A stretch of 64,000 nucleotides of DNA from Flavobacteriaceae bacterium F08102 (GCA_023015935.1 JALKAY010000001.1:248874-312873); one strand, 5' to 3'; positions 9,027 through 17,328 are shown, counted from the stretch's first letter. Translations and numbers: made by a program. Notes: a model not told the origin generated them from the letters alone.

Positions 9027-9975
9027 AAGACAATTGTTTATATGAAAGATATATAAAAGCGATATATCCACCCAACAGAACCAATCCTTTAACCCTTGTC
9101 ATCACCAACTTCTTTGGAAAAAACACCAAAGGCAACAAGACTAAGGAAATGGCGAGCATCCAAAAAATATCACTACTTAAAAGCCTACTATCTACTACTT
9201 TAATTGGCGTAATAATTGCAGTTAACCCCAAGACAGACGCAATATTAAAAATATTTGACCCAATTAAGTTCCCTAAAGAAATTGCCTTTTCTTGGCGCAA
9301 GGCAGCGATTACTGAAGCCGCAAGTTCAGGGACACTGGTTCCTAACGCTACCATCGTAACTCCAATAACACGCTCACTGACCCCTAGCTTTGCCGCAATA
9401 TCCACAGCGCCATTTACTAGCAACTCCGAACCTCCCCAAAGAGCAAAGCCTCCAATAATTAACCAAGCTATAATTTTAAAGTTACTCGTCTCACTAAGCG
9501 ACTCATCAACTTCATCGCTTACAAGGTTTTTATCCCTCGACATTTTAATCATAACAACAACAAAAATGATAAGCGATAAAAATAAAATCCCCCCTTCTAT
9601 TCGCGACAGCATCAAATCATCCCATAAAAACAAATAAAGCACAATGGAGAGTATCATCATCATTGGCCAATTCATTTTATAAAAATCCTTATCAATAGCC
9701 AGTGGAAAAATTAACGCAGTAACCCCTAACACTAAGGCAATATTAGCTATATTAGAACCAATAACATTACTTAGCGCTAAATCAGGATGCCCTTCAAGCG
9801 CAGCGTTTAGACTAACAATTAACTCAGGAGCCGAAGTCGCAAAAGAAACAACCGTCATTCCTATAATGATTTTAGAAAGCTTTAACTTAAAAGAGAGTCC
9901 AACAGAAGAACGGACCAAAAATTCTCCTCCAACAACAAGCAATAACAACCCCGCAATGATATAAAAAATACTCAT
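9025..9975 (-). CDS. Sodium/calcium antiporter (CaCA family, YrbG-like)
   Basis: An inner-membrane cation exchanger, probably Ca2+ out against Na+ or H+ in. The 316 residues form two homologous halves of about five membrane helices each. Each half carries the two alpha-repeat signatures: SFATSAPELIVS and GSNIANIALVLG in the first, ALGTSVPELAAS and GSNIFNIASVLG in the second. The acidic residue in each APEL/VPEL motif is the ion ligand in the family. A short charged loop (MSRDKNLVSDEVDESLSE) separates the halves. Length is normal. It stands alone and converges on the glnII pseudogene. The ion specificity is inferred from the family. Confidence 0.93.
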   Translation of the reverse strand: MSIFYIIAGLLLLVVGGEFLVRSSVGLSFKLKLSKIIIGMTVVSFATSAPELIVSLNAALEGHPDLALSNVIGSNIANIALVLGVTALIFPLAIDKDFYKMNWPMMMILSIVLYLFLWDDLMLSRIEGGILFLSLIIFVVVMIKMSRDKNLVSDEVDESLSETSNFKIIAWLIIGGFALWGGSELLVNGAVDIAAKLGVSERVIGVTMVALGTSVPELAASVIAALRQEKAISLGNLIGSNIFNIASVLGLTAIITPIKVVDSRLLSSDIFWMLAISLVLLPLVFFPKKLVMTRVKGLVLLGGYIAFIYLSYKQLS

Positions 9976-10122
9976 GGTTCTTTTTCTGCAAATATAATCT
10001 TAAAGGTTACATTTCATACCAAGCGATACTAGAAACTTTAACTTTTTGTTAAAGTTTCCAATATAACAAAATCTTATGTCTTATAATACCTAGATTTGCC
10101 CAGAAAATCATAAAAATTTGAT

Positions 10123-10824
10123 ATGAAAATTCACCATACTCTTTTACTAATTGGACTTTTTGTCACTTGTTCTTACCAGTCATTGAAAGCACAAAGTATT
10201 GATGTAACACATAAAAAAGACTCCTTATCCACCTACTCCATCTTAAACAATACTATTTTAGACAGCGAATTAGCAATGGTCATCACCAAATTCAAAAAAA
10301 AAGGAGTGCTCTTATCAATTACAAATATCAAGAGAAATAAAGAACATAAAATTACAGGAATTGACATAAAAGCAAACACTGTACAAGGTGAATTAAAAGC
10401 AGATTTTAGCAAAAACAGCCAAACCCCAATTAAACCAATTGCAATTGAGTACGACACGCAAAAACTCAACATACAATACCTTGAACCGTCTGACATAAAC
10501 ACGCATAAATTTTCAACCTTAAAATTCAATGACCCTAAGATCAATAACGATAGTATCAACTTCACGAAAGAAATACAGCTTACTACCTCAAACAAACAAG
10601 TAAAACAACCTAAAAATAGCCATAAAATTTTCATAAACAACAACCCCGATACGATTACAACCATCATCGTTAACGGAAAAATTGTCACAGAAGATGAATT
10701 AAACAAAATGGACCCCAACGATATTGTGACAATTGAAGTTCGTTCTGTACGCAAAACGAATGTTCAAAAACTAAATGAACAAAAGCATCAATATACTGAT
10801 AAAATTACAGAAGAGAACCTTTAA
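10123..10824 (+). CDS. Secreted protein resembling the extracytoplasmic tail of M56/BlaR1-type proteins
   Basis: A 233-residue protein with a clear signal peptide (hydrophobic stretch about residues 5-17, likely cleavage after LKAQ near 24). The middle (MVITKFKKKGVLLSITNIKRNKEHKI at 51-76, followed by KPIAIEYD) and a motif near residues 177-204 (TTIIVNGKIVTEDELNKMDPNDIVTIEV) resemble segments I associate with the periplasmic part of flavobacterial M56 (BlaR1-like) sensor proteases. The latter motif also resembles short TonB-receptor plug-like segments. No M56 protease domain or BlaI repressor is nearby. It may be an orphan or a leftover from a larger locus, as the next 870 bp is empty. Function unknown; the resemblance is from memory. 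Confidence 0.6.
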   Translation: MKIHHTLLLIGLFVTCSYQSLKAQSIDVTHKKDSLSTYSILNNTILDSELAMVITKFKKKGVLLSITNIKRNKEHKITGIDIKANTVQGELKADFSKNSQTPIKPIAIEYDTQKLNIQYLEPSDINTHKFSTLKFNDPKINNDSINFTKEIQLTTSNKQVKQPKNSHKIFINNNPDTITTIIVNGKIVTEDELNKMDPNDIVTIEVRSVRKTNVQKLNEQKHQYTDKITEENL

Positions 10825-11649
10825 TTATTCTGACCGGGAAAAATTGACAACACAACCAACGCCAGTTCGCTTAACAAAATCCTTAGAAATAACACCGCAT
10901 CAAAAAACGTTGACAGAGGTAAATTAGAATTAAAATGAGCACTAACGAATAATTATCTACTCATTCTAAACCACCCTCAAACACGTCATTATTTTCAGAT
11001 TAAAAAAGACGAAACCCTTATTTTAAGCTATTTTAAAGAGGATAATTTAATGTAAAGCCGTGTTTTGGCTAAAAACACCCCTACAAATATTACATATTCA
11101 TCATAATACATTATTTCTGATAATAATTTAAAACATTATTGTAGAAACAGACTTATACATGTAGTGTCAATTAACAAAATAACTTACATATACGTAAGCA
11201 TTTTTAAAGATTTATTCATTTTTTAACGTCTATTATTCAGAATCTTCTCAACTTGAATAAGAATTTAGTTTATAAAACAATTATTAATCTTAAAAAAACA
11301 CAATATGCTCATCTTAATTATTATATTCCTTCTTGAATTCTTTCTCTTTTTTCCGTTAAAATAAAATGAAATTTCACTTTTTTAATCATATTCATTACAA
11401 CCTCACACCAAAAAGGACTTATAAAGCATTGATAAAATTGGCCCTATGAATAGCGCCCATTTTAATCACGCACAATAAAAAATAATATTGATTTATTGCG
11501 TTGGTAACAAAAACCTCATCGATTAAACAAGTCTAAGGAAACTAATTGAAAATTTCTTAAATTTGCACCCAGATAAAGATTCATCCTTTTATTTTAAATG
11601 CTCTGAAAAAAAAGGAGACATTTAAAAGGTGGTTTCACTAATAAAAATT
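10825..11649. other. Gene-poor stretch before tRNA-Arg
   Basis: About 825 bp with frequent stops in all frames. No convincing ORF, hairpin-plus-T-run or repeat was seen. It has the look of decayed sequence; combined with the tail array after the tRNA, it may mark a spot where material was inserted and lost. Confidence 0.5.
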
Positions 11650-11679
11650 TTTGTGTTATCACTAAAAGGAATATATTTG
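11650..11679 (+). promoter_or_regulatory. Promoter of tRNA-Arg
   Basis: A -33 TTTG (11650-11653) and an exact -7 box TATATTTG (11672-11679) separated by 18 bp, matching the Bacteroidota consensus TTG/TAnnTTTG. The -7 box ends 12 bases before the mature tRNA 5' end. Confidence 0.75.
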
Positions 11680-11691
11680 CAACCCTAAAAT

Positions 11692-11765
11692 GGCCTCGTG
11701 GCGCAACTGAATAGCGCACTTGATTACGGCTCAAGAGGTTACTGGTTTGAATCCAGTCGAGGTCA
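11692..11765 (+). tRNA. tRNA-Arg (anticodon ACG)
   Basis: A 74-nt cloverleaf. The acceptor stem GGCCTCG pairs with CGAGGTC (one G-U pair). The D stem is GCGC/GCGC. The anticodon stem CTTGA/TCAAG carries the loop TTACGGC, giving anticodon ACG at loop positions 34-36 (A34 would become inosine to read CGU, CGC and CGA). The T arm is ACTGG TTTGAAT CCAGT, and the discriminator base is A. CCA is not encoded, as usual in this group. A Bacteroidota promoter precedes it and an intrinsic terminator follows. Degenerate copies of its 3' end recur downstream. Confidence 0.95.
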
Positions 11766-11774
11766 CGAATGAAT

Positions 11775-11805
11775 AAAAAGTCTGCATGAGAATGCAGACT
11801 TTTTT
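11775..11805 (+). terminator. Terminator of tRNA-Arg
   Basis: AAAAAGTCTGCAT, loop GAGA, ATGCAGACTTTTTT: a 13-bp stem with a T run starting 10 bases after the tRNA. Confidence 0.9.
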
Positions 11806-11857
11806 ACGTTAAGAAAAGTCTCAAGCTTCGCTTGAAAGACTTTTCTTAACGTAAAAA
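11801..11857. repeat. Large inverted repeat at the start of the tRNA-tail array
   Basis: TTTTTACGTTAAGAAAAGTC plus T (11801-11821) is perfectly complementary to the 21 bases at 11837-11857. The 15-base centre can itself pair as CAAGC/GCTTG around TTC. The resulting stem is about 26 bp with a 2-base bulge. It begins inside the T run of the tRNA terminator. It could stop transcription from either side, or be a relic of a duplication end. Confidence 0.8.
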
Positions 11858-12233
11858 AGGAGCTGGGCGATAGCCAAGCAACTTTTTATTCTCAACACGG
11901 AGCAGATATTGGATCACGACCATAGGGAGTAATCCAGTTAAGGTCGCGAATAAATAAAAAGTGTCAAGCTTCGCTTGAAAGACTTTTCTTAACGTAAAAA
12001 GAGCTGGGCGATAGCCAAGCAACTTTTTATTCTCAACACGGAGCAGATATTGGATCACGACCATAGGGAGTAATCCAGTTAAGGTCGCGAATAAATAAAA
12101 AGTCTCAAGCTTCGCTTGAAAGACTTTTCTTAACGTAAAAAGAGCTGGGCGATAGCCAAGCAACTTTTTATTCTCAACACGGAGCGGATACTGGATCACG
12201 ACCATAGGGAGTAACCCAGTCGAGGTCACTACA
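11821..12233 (+). repeat. Tandem array of about 142-bp units carrying tRNA-Arg 3'-end copies
   Basis: Three units start at 11821, 11964 and 12105 (periods 143 and 141 bp), nearly identical. Each has a hairpin (CAAGC TTC GCTTG with GTCT/AGAC flanks), a constant middle containing GGGCGATAGCC and ACACGGAGC, and ends in a degenerate copy of the tRNA 3' end: AATCCAGTTAAGGTCGCGAA in units 1 and 2, ACCCAGTCGAGGTCAC in unit 3, against AATCCAGTCGAGGTCACGAA in the tRNA. The first two units continue into AATAAATAAAAAGT, like the tRNA terminator. So each unit is a tRNA tail plus terminator-like hairpin. The middle is not from the tRNA. Further partial copies lie just downstream. An open frame of 152 codons on the minus strand is only a by-product of the 141-bp period. 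Confidence 0.88.
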
Positions 12234-12236
12234 AGC

Positions 12237-12274
12237 GAAAAACCCTTAATTCCGCTAACGGAATTTGGTTTTTC
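12237..12274. terminator. Bidirectional terminator ending the tRNA-tail array
   Basis: GAAAAACC and GGTTTTTC flank AATTCCG CTAA CGGAATT, giving a long stem with T runs in both directions. It sits immediately after the last array unit. Confidence 0.75.
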
Positions 12275-12295
12275 ATTTGCAAAAACAAGCACTTT

Positions 12296-12394
12296 CTGGA
12301 TCACGAGGAACGATTAATCCTTAATAAAACAAAAATTTAAAATTATTTTTAATTGTAAGAATTTGTAACACGGAGCTAATTTAGGATCAGGAAA
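12296..12394 (+). repeat. Degraded fragments of the tRNA-tail unit
   Basis: TCTGGATCACGAGGAACG at 12296-12313, followed by ATTAATCC, resembles the array's ATTGGATCACGACCATAGGG...TAATCC. AACACGGAGCTAATTTAGGA near 12367-12386 resembles the array's AACACGGAGCAGATATTGGA. They suggest the array was once longer and is eroding. Confidence 0.55.
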
Positions 12395-12414
12395 ACTGGA
12401 AAACTGGAAAACTG
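12391..12414 (+). repeat. Short tandem repeat, 8 bp x 3
   Basis: GAAAACTG occurs three times in a row. It is a simple slippage repeat with no associated gene. Confidence 0.7.
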
Positions 12415-12792
12415 AAAAATGAAAAAGGCTAAAGTGCACAAAGACTTCCCAGTAAATTCAAATCAAAACGATTGAATCGAACTTATTTTTACTCAAGTGC
12501 GAGTATTTTCGTTTGCCAACAAAAACTAGGGAAAGAAAGCAATCAGCGAAGTTAACCAAATTTACTCCGCTAAACACCAATACTCAACCAGCTCTATATA
12601 TAAACGACCAAAGCTTTTAAAATTCTCCGAACTAAGTTACAAGACCAATTTAACCCTCTCTTATTTCTTATGTATAAATTTGATGCGCATAAGTCATCGA
12701 TGTTGTATTAGAATTTTCGGTTATACGCTAGAGACAACCTCATCTAATAACCTAGCGCGCATAAAACAAAAATTATTTTCGATAAAACCAGT
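12415..12792. other. Non-coding stretch between the tRNA array and the YceI gene
   Basis: About 380 bp, AT-rich, with stops in all frames. No gene, terminator or promoter could be supported. Confidence 0.5.
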
Positions 12793-13356
12793 TTATTGTT
12801 GACGCATTTCTAAATTTATAACAATTTCAACCTCTTCTCCTACTGGAAAAGGCTTCACTGTTCCTACGTCAAATGCTGTACGGTTAATTACACTGGTCAA
12901 TTTCAACCCCGCTTTTAACTTTTTACTCCGTTGATCTGTAATGATCCCATTCAATTTCCCTTTAAAACTCACTGGGTTAGTGACCCCTCTCATTGTTAAA
13001 TCCCCCTTAACAATAAAGGTGTTTTCTCCTGTCTTTTCATAAGCACTACTTGTAAAGCTTATAGTTGGATGCGTTTCGGCGGCAAAAAAATCATCACTTC
13101 TCAAGTGTTTATCTCTGCCTGCATTCCCTGTGTTTATACTACTGGTTTCAATGGAAACAGTAAAGGTAGGTTCATCAAAACGATCATTTGATTTCGCTTC
13201 AATATCAAATTTTCCAAAATCCCCAGTCACTTCGGAAATTTTTAAATGGCTAATAGAAAAATTAATGTTAGAATGTGCATTATCTGACTTCCATGTAGTC
13301 TGTGCAAAAATTGTCATCGTACTACTTAAGCAGATGAGTAAAAAAATATTTTTCAT
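12793..13356 (-). CDS. YceI family periplasmic lipid-binding protein
   Basis: A 187-residue secreted protein with signal peptide (MKNIFLLICLSSTMTIFAQ, cleavage about residue 19). It contains the YceI lipocalin-like fold: WKSDNAHSNINFSISHLKI at about 22-40, the RDKHLRSDDFFAAETHPTISF block at about 80-100, and FIVKGDLTMRGVTNPVSF at about 112-129. The family binds long polyisoprenoids or similar amphiphiles in the periplasm, and some members are linked to respiratory quinone or cytochrome functions. It lies just downstream of a haem-binding protein gene in the same direction (16-bp gap) and opposite to cytochrome bd oxidase, which fits an envelope/respiration role. The ligand is inferred from the family. 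Confidence 0.93.
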   Translation of the reverse strand: MKNIFLLICLSSTMTIFAQTTWKSDNAHSNINFSISHLKISEVTGDFGKFDIEAKSNDRFDEPTFTVSIETSSINTGNAGRDKHLRSDDFFAAETHPTISFTSSAYEKTGENTFIVKGDLTMRGVTNPVSFKGKLNGIITDQRSKKLKAGLKLTSVINRTAFDVGTVKPFPVGEEVEIVINLEMRQQ

Positions 13357-13372
13357 AGTATTAAATTTAATG

Positions 13373-13873
13373 TTACGATTTTCTTCTTCGTTTTCTCACT
13401 AAACTATCTGCCGGATACGTAGCTTTCATATAGGTCATTTGTGCTTTAGCCCAATCAATTAACTCTTCTCTTTGTGCAGACGTAAGATTTGCGTCAGGAT
13501 GTAAACCAAACTTGGTATAACTCTCAAGTGGCATCTGCTTTTTTTCAACTTTTTCAACAATCTCCTCAAATTTGTGATATTGAATCGCTAAAGGCAAATT
13601 GGTAAACTCAGAAAAATTCAAATCATCTTTCCCATGTTTAATATGATCAGATAACCACCAAGAAACAGGTTGTATTTCGGCATACCAAGGATAATTAGTT
13701 TTATTAGAATGGCAATCATTGCACGCTACATCAAGCATGTGCTTAATAGGATCATTTACCGTATAAACCGTTGAAATTGCAAACTTCTGGTCATTTGAAT
13801 CATTTTTTTCCGGCGGAAAAAACTGTATTACAATAACGGCAACCAAAAAGAGTATAAATATTTTTTTAAGCAT
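13373..13873 (-). CDS. Haem-binding domain protein (single CxxCH)
   Basis: A 166-residue protein with an N-terminal membrane anchor or signal peptide (MLKKIFILFLVAVIVIQFF). It has one c-type haem attachment motif, CNDCH, near residue 51, within ACNDCHSNKTNYPWYAEIQPV, followed by WWLSDHIKHGKDDLNFSEF. This layout is the flavobacterial haem-binding domain (Haem_bd). The haem would sit on the periplasmic side. It is probably co-transcribed with the YceI gene downstream and divergent from cydAB, so it may pass electrons or sense redox state, but its exact role is unknown. The Arg/Lys-rich end (VRKRRRKS) is unusual for a secreted protein. Confidence 0.9.
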   Translation of the reverse strand: MLKKIFILFLVAVIVIQFFPPEKNDSNDQKFAISTVYTVNDPIKHMLDVACNDCHSNKTNYPWYAEIQPVSWWLSDHIKHGKDDLNFSEFTNLPLAIQYHKFEEIVEKVEKKQMPLESYTKFGLHPDANLTSAQREELIDWAKAQMTYMKATYPADSLVRKRRRKS

Positions 13874-14102
13874 AATTAAGCTGTTTTATGTTTGCTCCAA
13901 GTTAATAAAATATCTTCAAAAAAAATTAACTTTACGAATAATACCCCAATCATATCAAAAATCTTATCTAATTCAACGTAACTGATAATGAATCAAGTAA
14001 TGTCGCTCAAAAGCAAAATTAAGCCCAAAAACCAAGGATAAAAACGGCCATTTTAAAACACAATTTCATACCTTAGCTTACTCAAAGAAACACCCCTTTC
14101 CT

Positions 14103-15434
14103 ATGGAGGATATGCTTTTTTATGATCGCGTTCAATTCGCCTTCACCATCACCTTTCATTATATTTTTCCGCAATTAACAATGGGACTCTCCCTGATGAT
14201 TGTATATTTTAAATGGAGATACTTACGGAGTAAAATTGAAAAGTACAATGACGCTGCGAAATTTTTTATGAAAATTTTTGCCATCAATTTTACCATGGGG
14301 GTTATTACTGGAATTCCTATGGAATTTCAATTTGGAACCAATTGGGCCAAATTCTCGGAGCTTACAGGAAGTATTATCGGTCAAACCCTAGCCATGGAAG
14401 GGATGTTTTCCTTCTTTTTAGAATCGTCTTTTCTCGCGCTCTTTATTTTTGGTGAAAAATTAATGGGCCAACGACTGCATTTTTTAACAGGATTCTTGGT
14501 CTTTGTAGGCTCTTGGGCAAGTGGCTATCTCATTCTCGCCACAAATGCCTGGATGCAACACCCGGTAGGATATGAAATCTTAGAGAATGGAAAATTTGTA
14601 CTCACCAATTTTTCAAGCCTTTTTAGCAATCCTTGGCTCCTTCCAGCTTTCTTACATAATCAAATTGCCTCCTTAGTAACTTCATCCTTCCTTGTTGCCA
14701 GTATTGGAGCATTTTACCTATTGCGTAATAAAAATCAATCGTATGGGAAACTATTTCTAAAAACAGGTGTCATTTTTGGTTTTTTCTCAAGTGTACTACT
14801 TGCATTTCCCACAGGTGATTGGAATGCTAAAAACGTAGCAAAATATCAACCTGCCGCCTTTGCAGCCATGGAAGGGATTTTTCACACCGAAGAGGCTGGA
14901 GCTGAAATTGTCTTTGTAGGCCAACCAAATATGGTTGAGAAAAAACTCGACAATAAAATTTCACTCCCAAATGTACTCAGTTTTCTGACCCATCAAAAAT
15001 GGGACAAACAAATTCCAGGCATGGATCAATTTGACGAAAGTGAATTACCCGACAATATACCTGCTCTCTATTACTCATATCACATCATGGTGGGATTGGG
15101 CACTATTTTTATTGCAATCATGGGATTCTCCCTTTTCTTTTTGTGGAGAAAAAAATTATTCACAATGAAACCCCTATTATGGATACTACTCTTTTTAGTA
15201 CCCTTTCCCTACATTGCGAATTTAACTGGCTGGTATGTAGCCGAATTAGGGAGGCAACCTTATTTAGTCTATGGATTACTCAGGACTAGTGATGGTATAT
15301 CCCCAACGGTTTCTTCAGGGAATACACTCTTTACCTTATTGGGTTTTATCGCCTTATATATGCTTTTAGGGCTCTTATTTCTTCTATTGGTTGGGAAAAC
15401 AATTTACAAAGGACCTAAACCACAAACACACTAA
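14103..15434 (+). CDS. cydA: Cytochrome bd-type quinol oxidase, subunit I
   Basis: The haem-bearing subunit of cytochrome bd oxidase, which reduces O2 to water with quinol in the inner membrane and works at low oxygen. At 443 residues it is of the short Q-loop class. Visible landmarks: FHYIFPQLTMGLS near residue 20, with the conserved haem-ligand His; TGIPMEFQFGTNWA near 75-90; TGDWNAKNVAKYQPAAFAAMEG near 240-260, the Q-loop start with the EG motif; and GWYVAELGRQPYLVYGLLRT near 380-400 (GRQP, then Tyr where Trp is commoner). About nine membrane helices. The start MEDMLFYDRVQFAFT fits family N-termini. cydB begins two bases after its stop, so the two form an operon. No CydX-like small subunit or cydCD was seen. 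Confidence 0.97.
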   Translation: MEDMLFYDRVQFAFTITFHYIFPQLTMGLSLMIVYFKWRYLRSKIEKYNDAAKFFMKIFAINFTMGVITGIPMEFQFGTNWAKFSELTGSIIGQTLAMEGMFSFFLESSFLALFIFGEKLMGQRLHFLTGFLVFVGSWASGYLILATNAWMQHPVGYEILENGKFVLTNFSSLFSNPWLLPAFLHNQIASLVTSSFLVASIGAFYLLRNKNQSYGKLFLKTGVIFGFFSSVLLAFPTGDWNAKNVAKYQPAAFAAMEGIFHTEEAGAEIVFVGQPNMVEKKLDNKISLPNVLSFLTHQKWDKQIPGMDQFDESELPDNIPALYYSYHIMVGLGTIFIAIMGFSLFFLWRKKLFTMKPLLWILLFLVPFPYIANLTGWYVAELGRQPYLVYGLLRTSDGISPTVSSGNTLFTLLGFIALYMLLGLLFLLLVGKTIYKGPKPQTH

Positions 15435-15436
15435 TT

Positions 15437-16510
15437 ATGGAATTATTCTGGTATTGTATTATTGCAATTGTTCTCGCTATTTTTTTCATTCTTGATGGAT
15501 ATGATTTTGGAACGGGAATCATTCATTTGTTCTATGCTAAAACAGAACAAGACAAAGAAGTTATCGCAAAATCTGCAGGATTGTTTTGGGATTCTAACGA
15601 AGTTTGGTTAGTTGCAGCAGGAGGTATGCTATTCATGGCCTTTCCGACCTATTACGCGTCAGTATTTAGCGGTTTTTACCTACCGTTAATCATTGTACTT
15701 TGGCTGATTATTTTTCGAGCCATAGGCCTAGAATTACGAAGCCATTTTAAGGCATCTATGTGGACAAGTATTTGGGACAAATCCTTTGGAATTTCAAGCT
15801 TACTCTTAGCTTTATTTTTTGGGGTTGCTTTGGGAAATGTAGTCAGGGGTGTAAATTTAGGTGGGGTGGAAAACAATACTTCTTTGTACGAAGCACATTA
15901 CTTTTTCTTACCCTTGTGGAATAGTAGCTTCAGCCCAACAGGAACCCACCCAGGAGTCCTTGACTGGTTTACTATCGTTATTGGTTTAATTTCAGTGGTA
16001 ACGTTAGCGATTCACGGCGCCAATTGGATTATTCTAAAAACAAATTCCTCCATTAATAAAAAACTGAAAAATACAGTATTTAAAGCGAATATTACCCTTT
16101 TAGGACTCACTATTTTCTCCCTGTTTGTATGGCATAATATCAACCCACAACCCTTTTCAAATTTTCAAGAAAACCCTTGGCTTATAATTTTCCCTCTCAT
16201 CTATATGAGCGGGATTACAGGATTGTTTTTTGTTAAAAAATACCAGAATGAAATGCCGGCTTTTCTTTGTTCTACTGCCGTTATACTCGGTGGAATTACC
16301 TCATCACTTGCATCGATGTTTCCCAAAATACTCCCTTCCACCAATAGTACTAATGAATCCTTAACCATTTATAATACCGCTGCTGAGGAGTATGGTCTTT
16401 CAGTGGCATTGACATGGGGCATCATCGGATTTATCTTACTTTTTATCTACCTCATTGTACAAAAAAGATTAATGGGAGGCAAAATTGATCATATGAACTA
16501 TGGGCACTAA
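15437..16510 (+). CDS. cydB: Cytochrome bd-type quinol oxidase, subunit II
   Basis: The second core subunit of cytochrome bd oxidase; it holds no haem but pairs with CydA and stabilises the complex. 357 residues with about nine membrane helices. Typical motifs: the N-terminal LDGYDFGTGIIHLFY near 17-31, FWDSNEVWLVAAGGMLFMAFPTYY near 50-73, and RAIGLELRSHF near 94-104. The gene starts two bases after the cydA stop. The C-terminus ends in a short polar tail (LMGGKIDHMNYGH). A small membrane-protein gene follows after 12 bp and is probably in the same transcript. Confidence 0.97.
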   Translation: MELFWYCIIAIVLAIFFILDGYDFGTGIIHLFYAKTEQDKEVIAKSAGLFWDSNEVWLVAAGGMLFMAFPTYYASVFSGFYLPLIIVLWLIIFRAIGLELRSHFKASMWTSIWDKSFGISSLLLALFFGVALGNVVRGVNLGGVENNTSLYEAHYFFLPLWNSSFSPTGTHPGVLDWFTIVIGLISVVTLAIHGANWIILKTNSSINKKLKNTVFKANITLLGLTIFSLFVWHNINPQPFSNFQENPWLIIFPLIYMSGITGLFFVKKYQNEMPAFLCSTAVILGGITSSLASMFPKILPSTNSTNESLTIYNTAAEEYGLSVALTWGIIGFILLFIYLIVQKRLMGGKIDHMNYGH

Positions 16511-16522
16511 TGACTACATCAA

Positions 16523-16819
16523 ATGACGGGTTCTCTCATATCCCTTTTTAGCATCACTATTGGAATTTTAGGATCCTTATTTTTTGGATTAGTCAAAAAA
16601 CAATATTCACTCGGAATAGTTACAAATACTATTATTGGCGCTTTTGGTAGTATCTTAATTTTAAAAACCATTGGCAAACTAGGCTTTGATGCAGGGTCAA
16701 TTATAGCACACCAAACAATTAAAATCGATTTATTAATTATAAATCTAGTCATTTCTTTTCTGGCAGGAGCATGCTCTTTAAGACTATTATTTCACCTAAA
16801 GAAAAAACTGAATCGCTAA
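16523..16819 (+). CDS. Small hydrophobic membrane protein after cydB
   Basis: 98 residues with three likely membrane segments (about 5-27, 30-50 and 65-88) and a basic C-terminal end (HLKKKLNR). The Gly-rich helices (SITIGILGSLFFGLV, IIGAFGSILIL) recall GlsB/YeaQ-type membrane proteins, but the match is weak and I do not assign a family. It starts 12 bp after cydB and is probably co-transcribed. It could assist the oxidase, though it does not look like CydX, which is shorter and single-spanning. Start choice is uncertain. Confidence 0.6.
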   Translation: MTGSLISLFSITIGILGSLFFGLVKKQYSLGIVTNTIIGAFGSILILKTIGKLGFDAGSIIAHQTIKIDLLIINLVISFLAGACSLRLLFHLKKKLNR

Positions 16820-17328
16820 AATAATAATTGACAAAACAAAAACAGAAGCGTACTATTCTTAAAAAATAAAAAGCTGCTCCTCAATAAAGAACAACTTTTA
16901 ACAATATCAAAGCCTTCTATTTATAAATTCACTCACTTAATTTGTGAAGAACACCTAACATTAGCGTAAATGTTTCTTTTTAGGGACCTCTTTAGGGTTT
17001 ACTTTATGTTTCATTTCCAAAAGACACTTCAACAAAATTCAGTGAACGATTGAATGTTAAAAAATGCTTTACTTAGACTTTCTACCCATAAAACAAGAAC
17101 CGTGCTAAAAGTTCATACCCTCAATGAAAAATACATCCAAAACCACAAACACTCACTAAAACACATAAAAAACTGCCTAAACTTACCAAAACGTCAAGAC
17201 AGTTTCCCCCCTTTTTATTAATCTTATAGTATAATCTAATAAAGAACTAAAAATTAGTTATTTTAAACTGTACATCTATAAAACAACAACGACTAAAAAT
17301 ATCCTGAAATTTTTAAAAGAAAATCAAT
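16820..17328. other. Intergenic stretch between cydB-linked gene and DUF2911 gene
   Basis: About 510 bp without a supported protein gene. On the minus strand it holds an 18-codon open frame (16961-17014, MKHKVNPKEVPKKKHLR) and, 60 bp further on, a hairpin (16869-16899) followed by a T-rich run. These could be the 3' end of the DUF2911 transcript or a small RNA. Nothing else was seen. Confidence 0.5.
16861..16899 (-). terminator. Possible minus-strand terminator
   Basis: On the minus strand AAAAGTTGTTC pairs with GAGCAGCTTTT (two G-U pairs) around a 9-nt loop, followed by TTTATTTTTT. On the plus strand the same positions give C-A mismatches, so the minus direction is favoured. Confidence 0.5.

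Noticed and set aside
11846-12304. 152-codon minus-strand ORF with 47-residue repeats
   Set aside because: It is only the translation of the tandem DNA array; the 141-bp period happens to be a multiple of three. No start signal, no known domain, and the repeat is explained by tRNA-tail duplication.
10825-12792. CRISPR array or IS element around the repeats near tRNA-Arg
   Set aside because: Units are about 142 bp without unique spacers, and there is no transposase, no cas gene and no terminal inverted repeats with target duplication.
13983-13995. FNR-like site upstream of cydA (TGAT...ATCA)
   Set aside because: The half sites TGAT and ATCA are 5 bases apart, not 4, so it does not fit the operator geometry, and it lies over 100 bp upstream of cydA.
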